Both the position numbers and the translations under genes were made by a program. The notes beneath the pieces are model-generated. The model did not search any database. It was not told the origin of the DNA and was given only the letters and a program-made list of their open reading frames with translations. 64,000 nucleotides of DNA from Adiantum capillus-veneris. Taxonomy: Eukaryota; Streptophyta; Polypodiopsida; Polypodiales; Pteridaceae. Positions within the stretch are counted from its first letter, which is position 1. Each line of letters starts with the position of its first letter. Shown in pieces: positions 12,540 to 24,439 of the stretch. The stretch is from contig CM043957.1 in assembly GCA_014529385.2 (NCBI GenBank), positions 86,809,881 to 86,873,880 on the forward strand, written 5' to 3'.

Positions 12540-13060
12540 GATCATGTTTGGCTCTGCTCAATTTTATGATTGCTCGGAAGTTTTTGCTCGAAGTTTGAAA
12601 TTCCCCAATGCATCGACCAAAGAGAGTTGGTGACAACCATCCTTGTTTAACCCCAATAGTGCTTACAATTTTTTTTTGAAATTGCTTTTCCCATGCTCAA
12701 TTGACACATCACCTTCTCATAGATTTGAGAAACCGCAAGCATAAACTCACTTGGCACTTAGAGTTTTTCTATCCTTCTCCACAAATTGTTACGTGAAATC
12801 ATTTCAAAGGCTTTCTTAAAGTCCACAAAACAACAATATAATCGCTTGCATTTCAACCAACTTTCCTCTATAAGAACACGAAGAGTGACGAGATGATCAA
12901 TGGTGTTATGGCATCAATGAAACCCCGCTTGTCCTTTTGCACGCTTGTCATTCCCTTCAGTTTAATCACTCAATTTCATCTCCATTATGCACCCAAACAA
13001 CTTTTCCATAAGAGACCCAATCGTTATAGTCCGATAGTTGTTTCATTCTTTACATCCCCT
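12540..13060 (-). pseudogene. LINE (non-LTR) reverse-transcriptase relic
   Basis: Read on the complement, the region contains the middle of a plant LINE reverse transcriptase. NYRTITIGSLMEKLF is near 13045. QAGF and CHNTIDHL follow, then LRVLIEESW. The motif-A block YCCFVDFKKAFEMI carries the catalytic Asp. Next come LYEKVMCQ-like residues and GVKQGWLSPTLFG near 12600-12650. Stops interrupt it. One is a TGA at 12914-12916 in GFH-stop-CHNTIDHL, where the family has two arginines. No endonuclease domain, second Asp-Asp box or poly-A tail can be placed, so it is a 5'- and 3'-truncated fossil. Confidence 0.8.
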
Positions 13061-13499
13061 CCTTTATGCAAAGGCTATAATAGCAGGTGGGTGTGTGAAG
13101 ACAGGAGAGTGGGTTGGAGAGGTGAGAAGAGAGGAATGAAAGAGAGGGTATGAAGGGAGGGACATGGAGTGGAGAGGTAGAGGGTAATGAAAGGAAGATT
13201 GGAAGACAAGATTGAGAGCTTGAGGGCTTGAGAGTGTAAGAGTAATAGTGAGAGAGTAAGAGGGTTTTAGTCCATGATTGAAAGTGAAAATCTTAAGAGC
13301 TTTAGGGCTTGAGAGTAAAAGTGAGAGAGTGTGAGAGAAAAGAGAAAAGGGGAGTGTGAGAGGCTTGAATGCTTAAGGGCTTGAGAGCGTGAGAGTGAGA
13401 GTGAGAAAGTGTGAGAGAAAAGGGGAGTGTAAGGCGACACTCCCCTTTTATAGAAAGGGGAGAGGGGGACTGTCAGGCCCCCTAGAGGCCTTCCACACA

Positions 13500-13880
13500 A
13501 ACGAACAATCCACATGGACTACCCATGTGGACTGCGGGCCAATCACAGTCCATGCAGGCAGCCGTCATGGACTTCACATCCATGGGGGTAGCCCGCATGG
13601 ACTCTAGACGGCTCGCAATCCATGCACGCTACCCCCATGGATGTGCAATCCACAAGGGCGGCCCCATGGTGGGGGGTAGCTCCCCGAATAGCCCCGTTTG
13701 TGTGACTATTCCATGTGGACTACCATGTGGACCACATCGATCTATTTGACATGCCATAGACGTACCACATAAGCAATCGACGCATCTTGTCATGCCACAT
13801 GAACCAACGCAATCCTCGTGGCTAGCCACATGCTCACAATCCACAGCCATGTGGACTGCCCTATGGACGGGGCCATCCGT
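13500..13880. repeat. GC-richer field of ATGGACT/AGTCCAT words
   Basis: About a dozen copies or near copies of ATGGACT, ATGTGGACT and their complements (AGTCCATG, AATCCACA, ATCCATG) occur in both orientations. Spacing is irregular, within a patch that is richer in G+C than its surroundings. No coding frame explains it. Dense short words in both orientations are typical of subterminal regions of DNA transposons, but I found no matching terminal inverted repeats. Confidence 0.6.
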
Positions 13881-13925
13881 GGGCCGTGCGACAGCTCCAC
13901 TATCAAAGGGTTTAGGGTTGGAGGG

Positions 13926-13927
<2 letters not shown>

Positions 13928-13986
<59 letters not shown>
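13928..13986. repeat. (AG)n microsatellite
   Basis: AG dinucleotides with one late interruption. It directly abuts the LTR fragment that starts at 13993. Confidence 0.97.
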
Positions 13987-13990
<4 letters not shown>

Positions 13991-13992
13991 GT

Positions 13993-14788
13993 TGTCATAA
14001 AATATAATATCTAACCAACCCAAATGATTTTCTCATATTAAACTGATCATTTAATATGGGAGAATAAACAGGAACAAGGGGCATAATATAGACATGTGCT
14101 TATGAATCTATCTCAACACGAGACCAAGGTAAAAGGGGTCCAAATGAGAGATGGTTTGTCAAAGAGCAAGGCTAGCTAATGGAGCTTATAGACCTTAGGG
14201 TTAGTTTTAATAAAGACCTCCAAAGGTTAGTGTTAAAAGTCCTTTGAGTTTAGGCAAGCTAGGGATGTGCTTGAGGTGGGAACCCGGTCCAAGCTTGAGG
14301 TGCTTGTCGTGCTTGATGACTAAGGTGCTTGATGTGCTTAATGAATAAGGTGCTAAGGTGCTCCATGACTAAGGTGTTTGAGGGGCTCAAGGTGTTCCAA
14401 AGTCAAAAAGTATCCCTACTCATGGGGGGGCGCCGTCATTGTAGGAGCATGAGAGAGAACACACACACCCTCACACAAGTCAAGCCTTGCCTAAAGAAGC
14501 AACAGAGACACATGTCAAGTTTCTCTCCATGTTGCCCTTATAAGGTGCCTAAAGACTATTGGTTGGTCTCTCAAGGGGTCCAATGATAATTTAGCTAATT
14601 TAATTAATTGTTTAGGCATTTATCAAGTCCTCTCTCTCAAAGGGGAAAGGGGGACACTTGTGTCAAGGCTAGCATGATTGCTTGATATGCACTCTGCATG
14701 TGATTGGCTAGGCTTGTATGGGTCCACTCAACTTCTAGCATGAGCTACAAGGGGGGTTGACCAAGGAAGCTAGGGGCTAGCTTGAAGG

Positions 14789-14847
<59 letters not shown>

Positions 14848-14970
14848 GTGTGAGGTGCAAAGTGCAAGAGATCCATCTCCTTCTCCAAGCTTGTTGAGAA
14901 GTTGAGAGCCTACACCAACACTCTTGGCTATGGAATGCAAATCCAACCAAGAGCTATGCTTCAATGCTCC
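13993..14970 (-). repeat. Truncated, inverted LTR of the 44.5-46.0 kb family
   Basis: This is the reverse complement of the LTR at 44525-46018. It starts TGTCATAAAATATAATATC, matching the outer end of that LTR, and can be followed through the shared segment about the cattle of repeated AGGTGCTTGAGG words to CAACCAAGAGCTATGCTTCAATGC near 14965. After that the similarity stops, so the inner third is lost. A 52-base (CT)n run (14792-14844) occupies the place of the microsatellite in the other copies. Confidence 0.8.
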
Positions 14971-15120
14971 AAAAGAAGAGGGGATGCCACGCCAATTGAT
15001 GCACAAGCAAGTGAAGAAGATGATGGATCTGACTATGTGAAAAGTGAGGATGAAATTTAAGATATGGTGTTTGACCATGAGTTTTGATGCTTAACAAAGA
15101 CTTTTGTGACACATACTGGA

Positions 15121-15328
15121 GGATGTGTATGCTTAGAGGGGGTAGATGTCATACTATGGCATGTACACAATGTGAAATGAAATCATTGATGCATAGGAAT
15201 AAAAGCAACAATATATATACTAGAGGATATGCATGTTTAGAGGGGGTAGATGTCATACTATGGCATGTACACAATGTGAAATAAAAGCTTGATGCATAGG
15301 AATAAAAGCAACAATATATATTTTTTGA
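15121..15328. repeat. 104-bp tandem duplication
   Basis: GGATGTGTATGCTTAGAGGG at 15121 recurs as GGATATGCATGTTTAGAGGG at 15225. Both copies continue through GTAGATGTCATACTATGGCA and end in AAAAGCAACAATATATA. Confidence 0.9.
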
Positions 15329-16892
15329 TATATGTGAAAGCGGCTACTATTGTTATTATTATGTACATACCTTAGTGGGGATGCATGTCCCTAGACATGG
15401 CTTCAATGTGTTTTTTATCACTTTAGAACATTCATAAATTGGTTTATGAATGTACATATGTCAAGTGTTTCATGTTGGCATACTCATCTCGACTACAAAG
15501 TTTGATGAGAGTAAAAACTGCCAAAAAGAGTAACTAGCATGCACAACTATCATAGATGAGGTGAGAGATCATAAAAAGTGGAAAATTGATGTCCAAGAGG
15601 CAATTTTAAGCTCAAGGGAAGTTTTCCACGTGGATTTTTCCCAGCGTGTTTCAGGTTTTTATGCTAAAAAGGATCATTTTAGAATAGAAGTGGCATAGAA
15701 TGGTCCAAGATAGCCATTTTAAGTTTTTTTTTTAAATGACACATCAATTTTTCACGAGTTGGTAAGCAAGGGGGTTGCTTGCTTATGGTGGAAAATCTTC
15801 AATTTTCCCCCTTCTATGCATTCACTTCATGGTTTCTCTTTGAATATGTAGTGTAGTTTGCCTCTCTTCCTTCTCATATTTGAGCTTGTGAGGGTGAGTA
15901 TTATGGTTTTCCTTCTTCAAAATGGTGTGTGGGCTTCAGTATAAGAGCTCTAAAATCTTTGCAAAACCAAAATGTGGGAGATTTGAAGGAGGAGGCTCGA
16001 GTTTTCCTATCAACAGTCTCATGTTCTAATTGTGGAATTATAGGTGAGGCTACAAGAATCCATGAATAAGGTTGGGTTTTTGTGTTGATGTGTGAGTTGA
16101 GATTTCATTTCTAAACTTTAAGTGTTTTCCATTTCTCTTTTTCAGTAATTTGGTTGTGAGTTTGTGATATTTCCATCACGAACTCGCTCACAAAAGTAGG
16201 TAGATTCCAAGCACAATTACAAAGAGGTTTTGTGATTTCCCAATCACAAGCACTTTAAAAGTTTGAACCATTTTTAGGAAGAGGGTTGGTGAACACTATA
16301 AACACATTTTCACAAAGTCTTTGTGACTCTCATCATGAACTCTCACAGGTTTTGCACCTTCCTAGCTAGACCACAATTTTCCTAACAATGCAACCATCCC
16401 TGCAAAACCACTTTAGTGCAACAAATGGCAATGAAATTTTTGTTAGCATTTCAACAATACAAACCCTCTCTCAAAAATAAACCAAGAGCCACATGTAGCA
16501 CATCGATTACCAAAATCATATGAACAATTCTTAGTCCCATAACAAAAACCAAATCTTCCCTAAAAATGTGACTCCCACACTTGGAGTTTAATTGTACTAA
16601 CTATTAGTAGAGTCATAGTTCACATGTGACTTCTAGAACATAGTTTTTATGCATAATAATTCTTAAACATCAAATAAACATATTTCCTAAACACAAAATT
16701 TAAGCATCCTCAACCTCATGCAAGTGCTATGTTATGGTGACACGCCATCCTTCTTCATATGAGGCTAGTTTTGACTAGGAGCCTAGGTTGTATGCACATA
16801 TGAACACATATCCTTTACAAGATCAAACAAGTGAAAAAAACACCAAAAATAATTATTACACATATATAAACTCCATAGAAAACCAATGATTA
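15329..16892. other. No recognised gene
   Basis: AT-rich sequence with many stops in all frames; no protein family, RNA gene or clear repeat boundary recognised. Confidence 0.5.
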
Positions 16893-18165
16893 TGTTACGA
16901 TATCGGGAACCCTTCTACTATATGTGGTTGACATTACAATTGGGATAGCTCAGCACAACAATAACTGTTCAAGTTCATAAGTCTCTCTTCCTTCTATCTC
17001 TGTAGTACAAATTTCCTTCACATTCATTCATGGTAATATTCATTTTTTATGATCAGTTATGGATAATTACTTGTAATTGTGATTTATTGTTGATAATTGC
17101 ATGTTATATGTTTTTCAATCTTCATGCTACTAAAAATCAAGGTACAAAGGTTGCTTTTCATTCTAATGTACACAGATCACGAGGGAATCTCTCTTTAGTA
17201 CATTTTTAAAAAGAATTTTGCATCTAAAAAATAATATACTCAAGATAAGAAAATCTTTACACTCTTTATGGAAAAGCAAAATACCAAGTGATTAAGTTGT
17301 TGGTAGACTTTCATCATTAATTTATTTTCCACTTATGGGCTCCATAATAGCATTTAATTATTTGACTAAGAAGTGCTATTCAACAAGTGGATGGTAATGC
17401 ATATCTTCCAATTGTTTGCATCACAACATTGAGCTTACTAAAGTTTTGGTGAAGTTTTCTTTTCAGAGACTCAAAATTTTGTCCACTCTATGTGCCACTT
17501 CTATGGATTTTAATGCAACATATGTTAGCAGGAAGAATGTAAAGATTGTGTCTATCCTTCATTACCTTGGCTCATTCTTGGATGGTCACTATGTTTTGAG
17601 TCATGGTGTAATGACCAGGCATATGAAAACAAATACACTAGCACATTTAGAATGCATTCCACATAAGCCATGTAACACATTTTTGAGGATCCCTGCCTAG
17701 TAATACCTCCACACCCTATTTATGAGGATCCACCTTCCCTTGTAGGCCAACAAGAGAAACATATTTTTGCACATATCATCGATCATGAGACCACCACAAC
17801 ACGAACTGGCATGGTTTACATCTAATATCTCTTGATTTTTAAGTGCGTGAATTTTTTTTTCGAAACTTTTCAGATCCTCTCCACACTTTCCATCACTCAC
17901 AATCTAGTTGATTTTCTATTGAAAAACTAAGGACAATCTCTATCCCTGGTGGGAGGGATGTCCCGATATTAGGCACCCTTCTGTTGTATGTGCCATTCCA
18001 ATTGGGGTAATTGGGCAAGTAATGGTCAATTACTGTGTTGTTTTTAGTTTTCATCAATAAGTGAGTTGAAGTTATGTAGATTGGAACTCTGGAAACTGAC
18101 AAGAAAGAGTTGTTAATAAAATATTTCCTCTCATCCATTTATTCAGAACTACCCATGTACTCAAG
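16893..18165 (+). mobile_element. Internally deleted gypsy remnant with diverged LTR starts
   Basis: TGTTACGATATCGGGAACCC at 16893 and TGTCCCGATATTAGGCACCC at 17959 are diverged copies of one LTR start. Similarity continues for about 60 bases (CCTTCT, TATGTG, CAATTGGG). The second is preceded by a polypurine tract (GGTGGGAGGGA, 17948-17958). Between them only a chromodomain-like remnant survives at about 17727-17840 (EDPPSLVGQQEK, DHETTTTRTGMVY). The same segment recurs at 23895-24040, so both are the same gypsy family. LTR right ends cannot be fixed. Confidence 0.6.
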
Positions 18166-18932
18166 TGTAAAGAGGGGCCTCTAATTTTTGGAACTACTTA
18201 GTTATAATAAAGAAATTACATAACCAACTCCACAAGAGTTGTTGTGGCATTTGGGCACTGGAGCTTATATGCACTCAAGCTTTCCACCACATATATGGTA
18301 GCAAATCCCCCCTGAGAGTGATGCAATGAACGAGAGCTAGCACATACTATATAGGGAAGTGTTATGCCTTGAGGACATGGTCAATCCACAAAGTGAAGCA
18401 AGCCCAAAGCTTTGCGAAAAGCTTCAAAATTCTCACGAGGAAATTCTTTTGTGAAAATATCTGCAAGGTTGTCCTGTGTCGGCACATAAGCCAAGCTGAT
18501 CTCTCTTGCTGAGAGTCTCTCTCTAACATAGTGATTATGCATGACAAATTGGGTTCTTTGGAACTGCCAATGTGCTCTAACTATCAGTGTAGATGATGTT
18601 GGTAGTGTCTTGTCCACCACCCATATCATTCATAAGACATATGAGCCATACAGACTCAATCGTAGCTGTGAAGACTATCCTATACTTAGTTTCACAACTA
18701 GAAGTGGCCACAATAGATTGCTTTGTACTCAACCATGATATGCATGACCTGCTGAGCATGAAAAAAAAATCAATTGTGGACACTCGCGTGTCATAACAAC
18801 CAACCCAATTTGAGTCCAAAAAAGCATGTAAATCTTGCGGCAATGATCCCCTTGGGATAAAACAACCCAAGATGTAAAGTACCACTCAAGTAGCAAAAGA
18901 TCCTCTTAATAGCCTGCCAATGCTTAGACCCT

Positions 18933-18998
18933 CACTACAAGAGGTTCTTCACACTTTTGATGGCTTTAGCGACAAAAGTACACAAGGATATTTTTTTC
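18933..18998. mobile_element. Relic terminal fragment of a CACTA element
   Basis: CACTACAAGAGGTT is identical to the first 14 bases of the element at 27257. The following 50 bases align with it, including TTAGCGAC and TACAC at the same distance. It interrupts copia codons between SEEK and SKHWQAIKR (read on -), where about 40 codons of copia are missing. No partner terminus is found nearby. Confidence 0.7.
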
Positions 18999-19588
18999 CT
19001 CGGAGTCATTATAAGCATCGTTATGCGCGTCGCAAAGAGAACGATCACCAAAATCATAAGGACTTAATTTTAAACACGTCTCCAAGGAAGTAGCAATATG
19101 TTTGCAGTCCTCAAGTGACACAAGGAAATAGAGGCATTACATAGTAATGTCTCTATGTAGCTTGTCGGACACAAGGAAATACCACCATCACACTGCTTAA
19201 ATTGTATGCCCAAGTAATATTTCAAAAGCCCCAAGTCTTTCATCTTGAAAGTAGCATTCAAATCAGCCTTAAATTCAACAATATGTGTCTCATTCATGCC
19301 AGCAATCAGCAAATCATCTACATATAGAATGATGATGAGAAATAAATCACCCTCACACTTTACATACTAAGTGCTTTTTGTTGGACTGTTACAAAAGCCT
19401 CATTTAACCAAATGAGTATCATCTTCTCAAGCCAATCATGAGGAGACTGATTCAACCCATACAAAGCTCTCTTACATTTTCACACTTCATCTTCTTGTCC
19501 TTTCTTGACAAAACGACGAGGCTGTGTCACATAAACTTCATCAAATATATCACCATTCAAGAAATCAATACAATGTTTGATTGATGTA

Positions 19589-19753
19589 TAGAAAACAAAC
19601 AATAGTCATACAATAAGTGGGAGAAAAAGTCTTCATAATCTATGCCTTTTTTATGTACATCCCATCCAAAGTGAGCTGCCAATGCACATAGAAAATAAAC
19701 AATAGTCATACAATAAGTGGGAGAAAAAGTCTTCATAATCTATGCCTTTTTGT
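19589..19753. repeat. Direct duplication, period 101
   Basis: AACAATAGTCATACAATAAG and the following 45 bases occur twice (from about 19597 and 19698) within the copia relic. This shows a local duplication after insertion. Confidence 0.85.
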
Positions 19754-21179
19754 TATGCATAACCTTTTGCAACAAGTGGAGCCTTGTAGCGCTCAATCTG
19801 ACCATTCGTCTTACGTTTAAACTTGTAAACCCTTTTTGTACCAATGACCTTTTTGCTAGGAGGCAAATCACATAAAGTCCATGTGTCATTTTCTATAGGT
19901 GGATCATATTCTGATTGCATGGGAGCCATCTAGTTTTCAAGATTTTGTGCTTCATCAAAACAAAGAGATTCCTCCACATCACATAAACTAGAAACAACAA
20001 AAGCATAACAATCTAAGACATAAGATGCATAGCAAGAACCTGAACGAGTACGACTAGACGTAGGTGCATCTTACTATCACATAGAGTATGCACCAGCCAT
20101 TCTGGCATACCTATAGCCTCCTCATTCTCATCTCTTTACACATCAAGTACATCATGTACATTTTCATCAGTAATAGGTTGATTTTTAGCATTTTCAAATA
20201 TCCCCATGGCTGAATATTTACCTCAATGGAATTTACATTCAAGTTTTCACCATTAAAAAGAGGCAACAAAGTGTCCTAAATGTTTTGTGAGCTTACATGA
20301 CTGTCTCTGGTACATAATAACAAAGGATGAATAGAATATTCCACGAACACAACATCTCGTGAAACCAAGATACAATTTTTTTGGGGATGGTATAACCTAT
20401 AACCTTTGCTTTCAGTATTGTAACCATTAAAGATGCATTTAATAGCCCCATCATCCAATTTTTTCGATGCATTTGTGGCACCAAAGCATAAGCTAAAAAC
20501 AACCCAAAATGCGCATGTGATCAATAGATGGCTTCTTATCATGCCATGCTTCATAAGGAGACTATAAAGATTCTGTAGGACGCCTTTTAAGTTATGTAAG
20601 TAGCACACATGATGGCTTCATGCCAAAACGAATGTGGAAAATCTTGACTCTTGACCATACATTGTGTTATCTTCGTAAGTGACTTGTTTTTTCTTTCAAC
20701 AAGACGATTTTGTTGAGGTGTATATGGCATTGTACATTGGTGCTTTATCCCACGATTAGCCATAATCTAATGAGACGTATCCCCCCCCCCTCCCATGGAT
20801 CTGGACGGAGGGAGCCCATAGTACATTTAGAGACATTTTCAGCCATATCCAAAAATTTCTTGAAGCACGTGAACACTTTAGACTTAGCTTTAAGCGGATA
20901 CACCCATGCATGCCTGGAGTAATCATCAATGAAAGTCATGAAGTATAGGTAATTGCCTAGGGATGGAGTTTTCAAAGGCCCACAAACATCATGGTCAGAT
21001 GTGCATCATGCCACCAAACAACACGATAGAAGACCACGTACTTGGAATGAATTTAACAAGTTTTTTCTACCCCATTTGCTAGCCACATAATATAAAGCTA
21101 AAGCATAGGTTGCAAGTGGGATTTAATTTGTCAAGGTAGAGATGAAGATATACATGCTTACACTGATTGTTTTTTAAAC

Positions 21180-21945
21180 TGTCTCATTCAGTTGCAAGCC
21201 ATTGAACATGTCAGCAGCAAGAAACTAAAGCGTAAGTACATATCTTGGTTAGCACTACAAATTGGTGCTAAGATAGATATGTTTAAACCAGATTCACTAT
21301 CAAAAGCTATTAACTTGGCTCTTAATGCGGAGAAGAAGAAAGGTGGACATAAACTCCACACTAATCAACCTACTAACACTAACCATAACAAGAAAATTCC
21401 TTTCTCTCCTAGCTTTGACACATGAACTAGAACCAAAGTTGTACCTTCTTCAAGAAACATAGATTTGATTATTTTGCGATACCTTCTTAGCCCCATGGCA
21501 ACAACAGTAGCCACATGTAGCAGAGGGGCAACCAAAATCTTGCCAACAACCAACGTCTTGCTCAACCTTCCAATGTTAATAAAAAGTTGAAATGTTTTAA
21601 ATGCTTTTAGTTTGGCCACTATGCTGATAAGTGCCCAAAAAAAACACTGCTAAGAGCAATGGTCATTCCAATGGCCAACCCAATGGAGTCACACGTAATC
21701 CCAACCAAAGATCATTCAACAACTTAATCTCATCGAAGATGCTATTCTCGACGACAATGAAGTTGAAGCCAATTATGGTAATGTCTATAATCTCGAGTAT
21801 GATGCCAACGATAATCCTTCTCTAGGTACTCCTATATCTCTACACAGTTTACTGAAAGTAAAGGGTACAATTAAGGATCAAGATAGCACAATTCTCTTAG
21901 ATGATGGTAGTAGTCATGATTTCATCTCTGCACGATTGTCACAAT

Positions 21946-22001
<56 letters not shown>

Positions 22002-24110
22002 TCTCTTCACCTCACAAAGTAAAGATTGTTTCTAATAATCAACATTCAACTTTAAAACTCAAGTCACTATTGAAGTTTGCATTTGGTGAATTTTTACATA
22101 CACTTACATTTTTAGTCATACCACTGCATGGTATTGTTATGATTTTGAGAATGCCTTTCCGACATGAATTCAATCCACCAAGCAATTACAAAACACACAC
22201 ATTGACTCTCACCCATGAAAAAAAACCTTCTCCATCCAATCAATTTTGGAAAATTAAAAATTTCCACTTCTTTCTCACACTCAAGCCAAATAAGCAATTA
22301 GAAAGCAAGGGAAAACATACCTAGTGCTTGTTAACTAGATCTCGACTAAAACTAAAACTCCACAACACTCTATACACGATAACTTTCTCTCACCGTTTAA
22401 AGATTGTTTCATGGATGATTTGCCTCTTGGAATTCCACCTTCATGTCTTGAGGACCATAAAATTCATGTATGAACCTCCTTGTAGAGCACCGTATTGTGT
22501 AAACCCAATTGTACACATGAAGATACAAAACCAAATCACATTTACTTGGTCGAGGGATTATTATACCTAGTAGTTCACCATATGGAGCTCTAGTACTTCT
22601 TGTTAAGAAGAAAAATGGAAACTTTTGTATGTGTATTGACTACAGGGCTTTAAACAAGATCACCATGAATAATAGGTTTCCTATTCCTAGAGTTGATGAT
22701 CTATTAGACAAACTAAAAGGGTCAAATATTTTTAGAAAAATTGACCTTAAATTGGGTACCACTAAGTCAAAATATTTGAGAAAGATGTTTAGGAAACTGT
22801 ATTTAAAACACAAATAGGAGACTATGAATTCCTTGTCATGTCATTTGGTCTTACAAATGTACCAGTCAATTTTTACTCGTATGGTGAATATAATTTTTAT
22901 TGATTATGAAGATTTCTTCATCTTCTTTTTTTATGATATTAGTATGTTTTATTATGTTTGATTTTTCAAAATATTATAGCAGCAACGTGTAAGAAATTAA
23001 GTCTTTCACACCCTCTTCCCATTCTTAAAATACTTTGGGAACACATTTCTATGGATTTTGTTACTCGTTTTCCACTCACTATTCACAAGAATGATATGAT
23101 TTGAACTATCATTGATTGTTGTTTTAAACAAGCAAACTTCATTCCATGCAATAAAACTCTCACAACACATCAAGTTGCACTTCCTTTCGTAAAGCTATCT
23201 TTTCTCATCATGATTTGCCAAAGGTAATAATGTCTGATCAAGATTCTAAATTTTGTAGTGCTTTTTGGAAAAAAATTCTTCAAAATCTTGGTACTACACT
23301 TGATTTTAATTCTAACTTCCATCCTGAGTCTAATGGTCAAATAGAATCTACCAATCATACCATCATTGATTTATTGAAACCTTATGTTTCTTCTCAACCA
23401 AGAAATGGAATGATTACATGTATATTGTACAGTTTTCTTATAACAATATCACTCAATCTACTATAGGTAAATCTCTATTTGAGATTGTGTATGGTCACTC
23501 TCTTCCTACTCCTTCTTCATGTCTTTCTAACCTTGTGTTTGTTATATGGATACTTTCATTGTAAATTTTTATGACATTTATGTAAGTGTTCATTCTGCTA
23601 TCGAGCATTCATAAGAACTTTACACAACATCCTAATAAACATCACAAAGCATACGAATTTAAGGAAGGTGACTATGTTATGCTTTGAATTGAAAAACAAA
23701 GAATTAAAAATGTTGATACAAATGTTTTTTGTAAAATTTTCTTCCCATTTTTATGATCTATTCAAAATTTCTCTTGTAATAAATGATATTTTATTTTGTT
23801 TAATATTTCCTTCAAATTGTCACATTCACATTGCTTTCCACTTTAGTCTCTTATGACCCTTTCAAGAATCCCTATCTACACATCACATTTATGAGGATCC
23901 ACCTTCACTTGTAGATCAAGACAAAAAACTCGTCCTTGACCAAATAGTTAATCATGAGACCACCACCACATGCACTGGTAGAGTTTACAACCACTATCTT
24001 TTGACTTATAAAGGTCACCCTAGAGAAGATGCTAAATGGATGCATGCATAATTTTTTCCCAAAAATTTCCAGATCTTTTCCATTCTTTCCATCACTCACT
24101 GTTACACTTT
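21180..24110 (+). pseudogene. Ty3/gypsy relic (gag to chromodomain, internal deletion)
   Basis: Order on +: gag end (SLSKAINLALNAEKKK, 21295-21345); a zinc knuckle CFKCF-stop-FGHYADKC at 21595-21640 with a TAG inside; protease with DDGSSHDFIS at 21901-21930, where the usual D-S/T-G reads D-D-G. Then (CT)n, and reverse transcriptase ([20 protein letters not shown], 22628-22690; MSFGLTN near 22840). RNase H is absent. Integrase core follows (WEHISMDFVTRFP; VIMSDQDSKFCSAFW at 23225; HPESNGQIESTN at 23320). A chromodomain remnant is at 23895-24040. A TGA near 23100 sits at the tryptophan usual in NDMIW. It is heavily decayed. Confidence 0.85.
21948..21998. repeat. (CT)n microsatellite inside the gypsy protease
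   Basis: About 50 bases of CT interrupt the protease region of the relic. Confidence 0.97.
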
Positions 24111-24439
24111 TATAATGCCACTACAAGCAACTATGAAAGAGAGGGTCAAGTCTACTATTCATCACCCAGCCATGAGGAGAATGACTTGCCCATATCCCCA
24201 GACCTCTGCTTATAGTGTGGCCTACATGTCCACATTGGTCAACGATGGTCAAGCAATCAACCTGGTGTAATTGTTACAAGATATGTAACATTTAAGCCCC
24301 CTTATAAAGAGCTTTTGTCCTAAAAAACAACATAGGGGTATCTTCCAAGTTGTTGCTTCCTCGTCCAAATCTGTCCACTTAACTAGTATTTCTTGGTACA
24401 CTTTGTGGCATGTCCGTCTCTCTCAATACCCAAGAATCC

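Larger units (their letters stand above)
18300..21000 (-). pseudogene. Ty1/copia pol relic
   Basis: Domains run on the complement in copia order. Integrase core: CGPLKTPSLGNYLYFMTFID at 20925-20985. Integrase C-terminus: KKLDDGAIKCIFNGYN, YRLYHPQKNCILVSRDVVF at 20350-20480. Reverse transcriptase start near 19800-19900, then FKMKDLGLLKYYLGIQF at 19190-19260. RNase H: HAFLDSNWVGCYDTR, SWLSTKQSIVATSSCETKY at 18680-18830. Pol end: YVPTQDNLADIFTKEFPRE at 18440-18500. A G-rich tract (CTCAGGGGGGATTT on the complement, about 18303-18320) fits a polypurine tract. Many stops and frameshifts break it. The 5' part (gag, integrase start) is missing beyond 21000. A CACTA end lies within the RT-RNase H junction. 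Confidence 0.85.
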
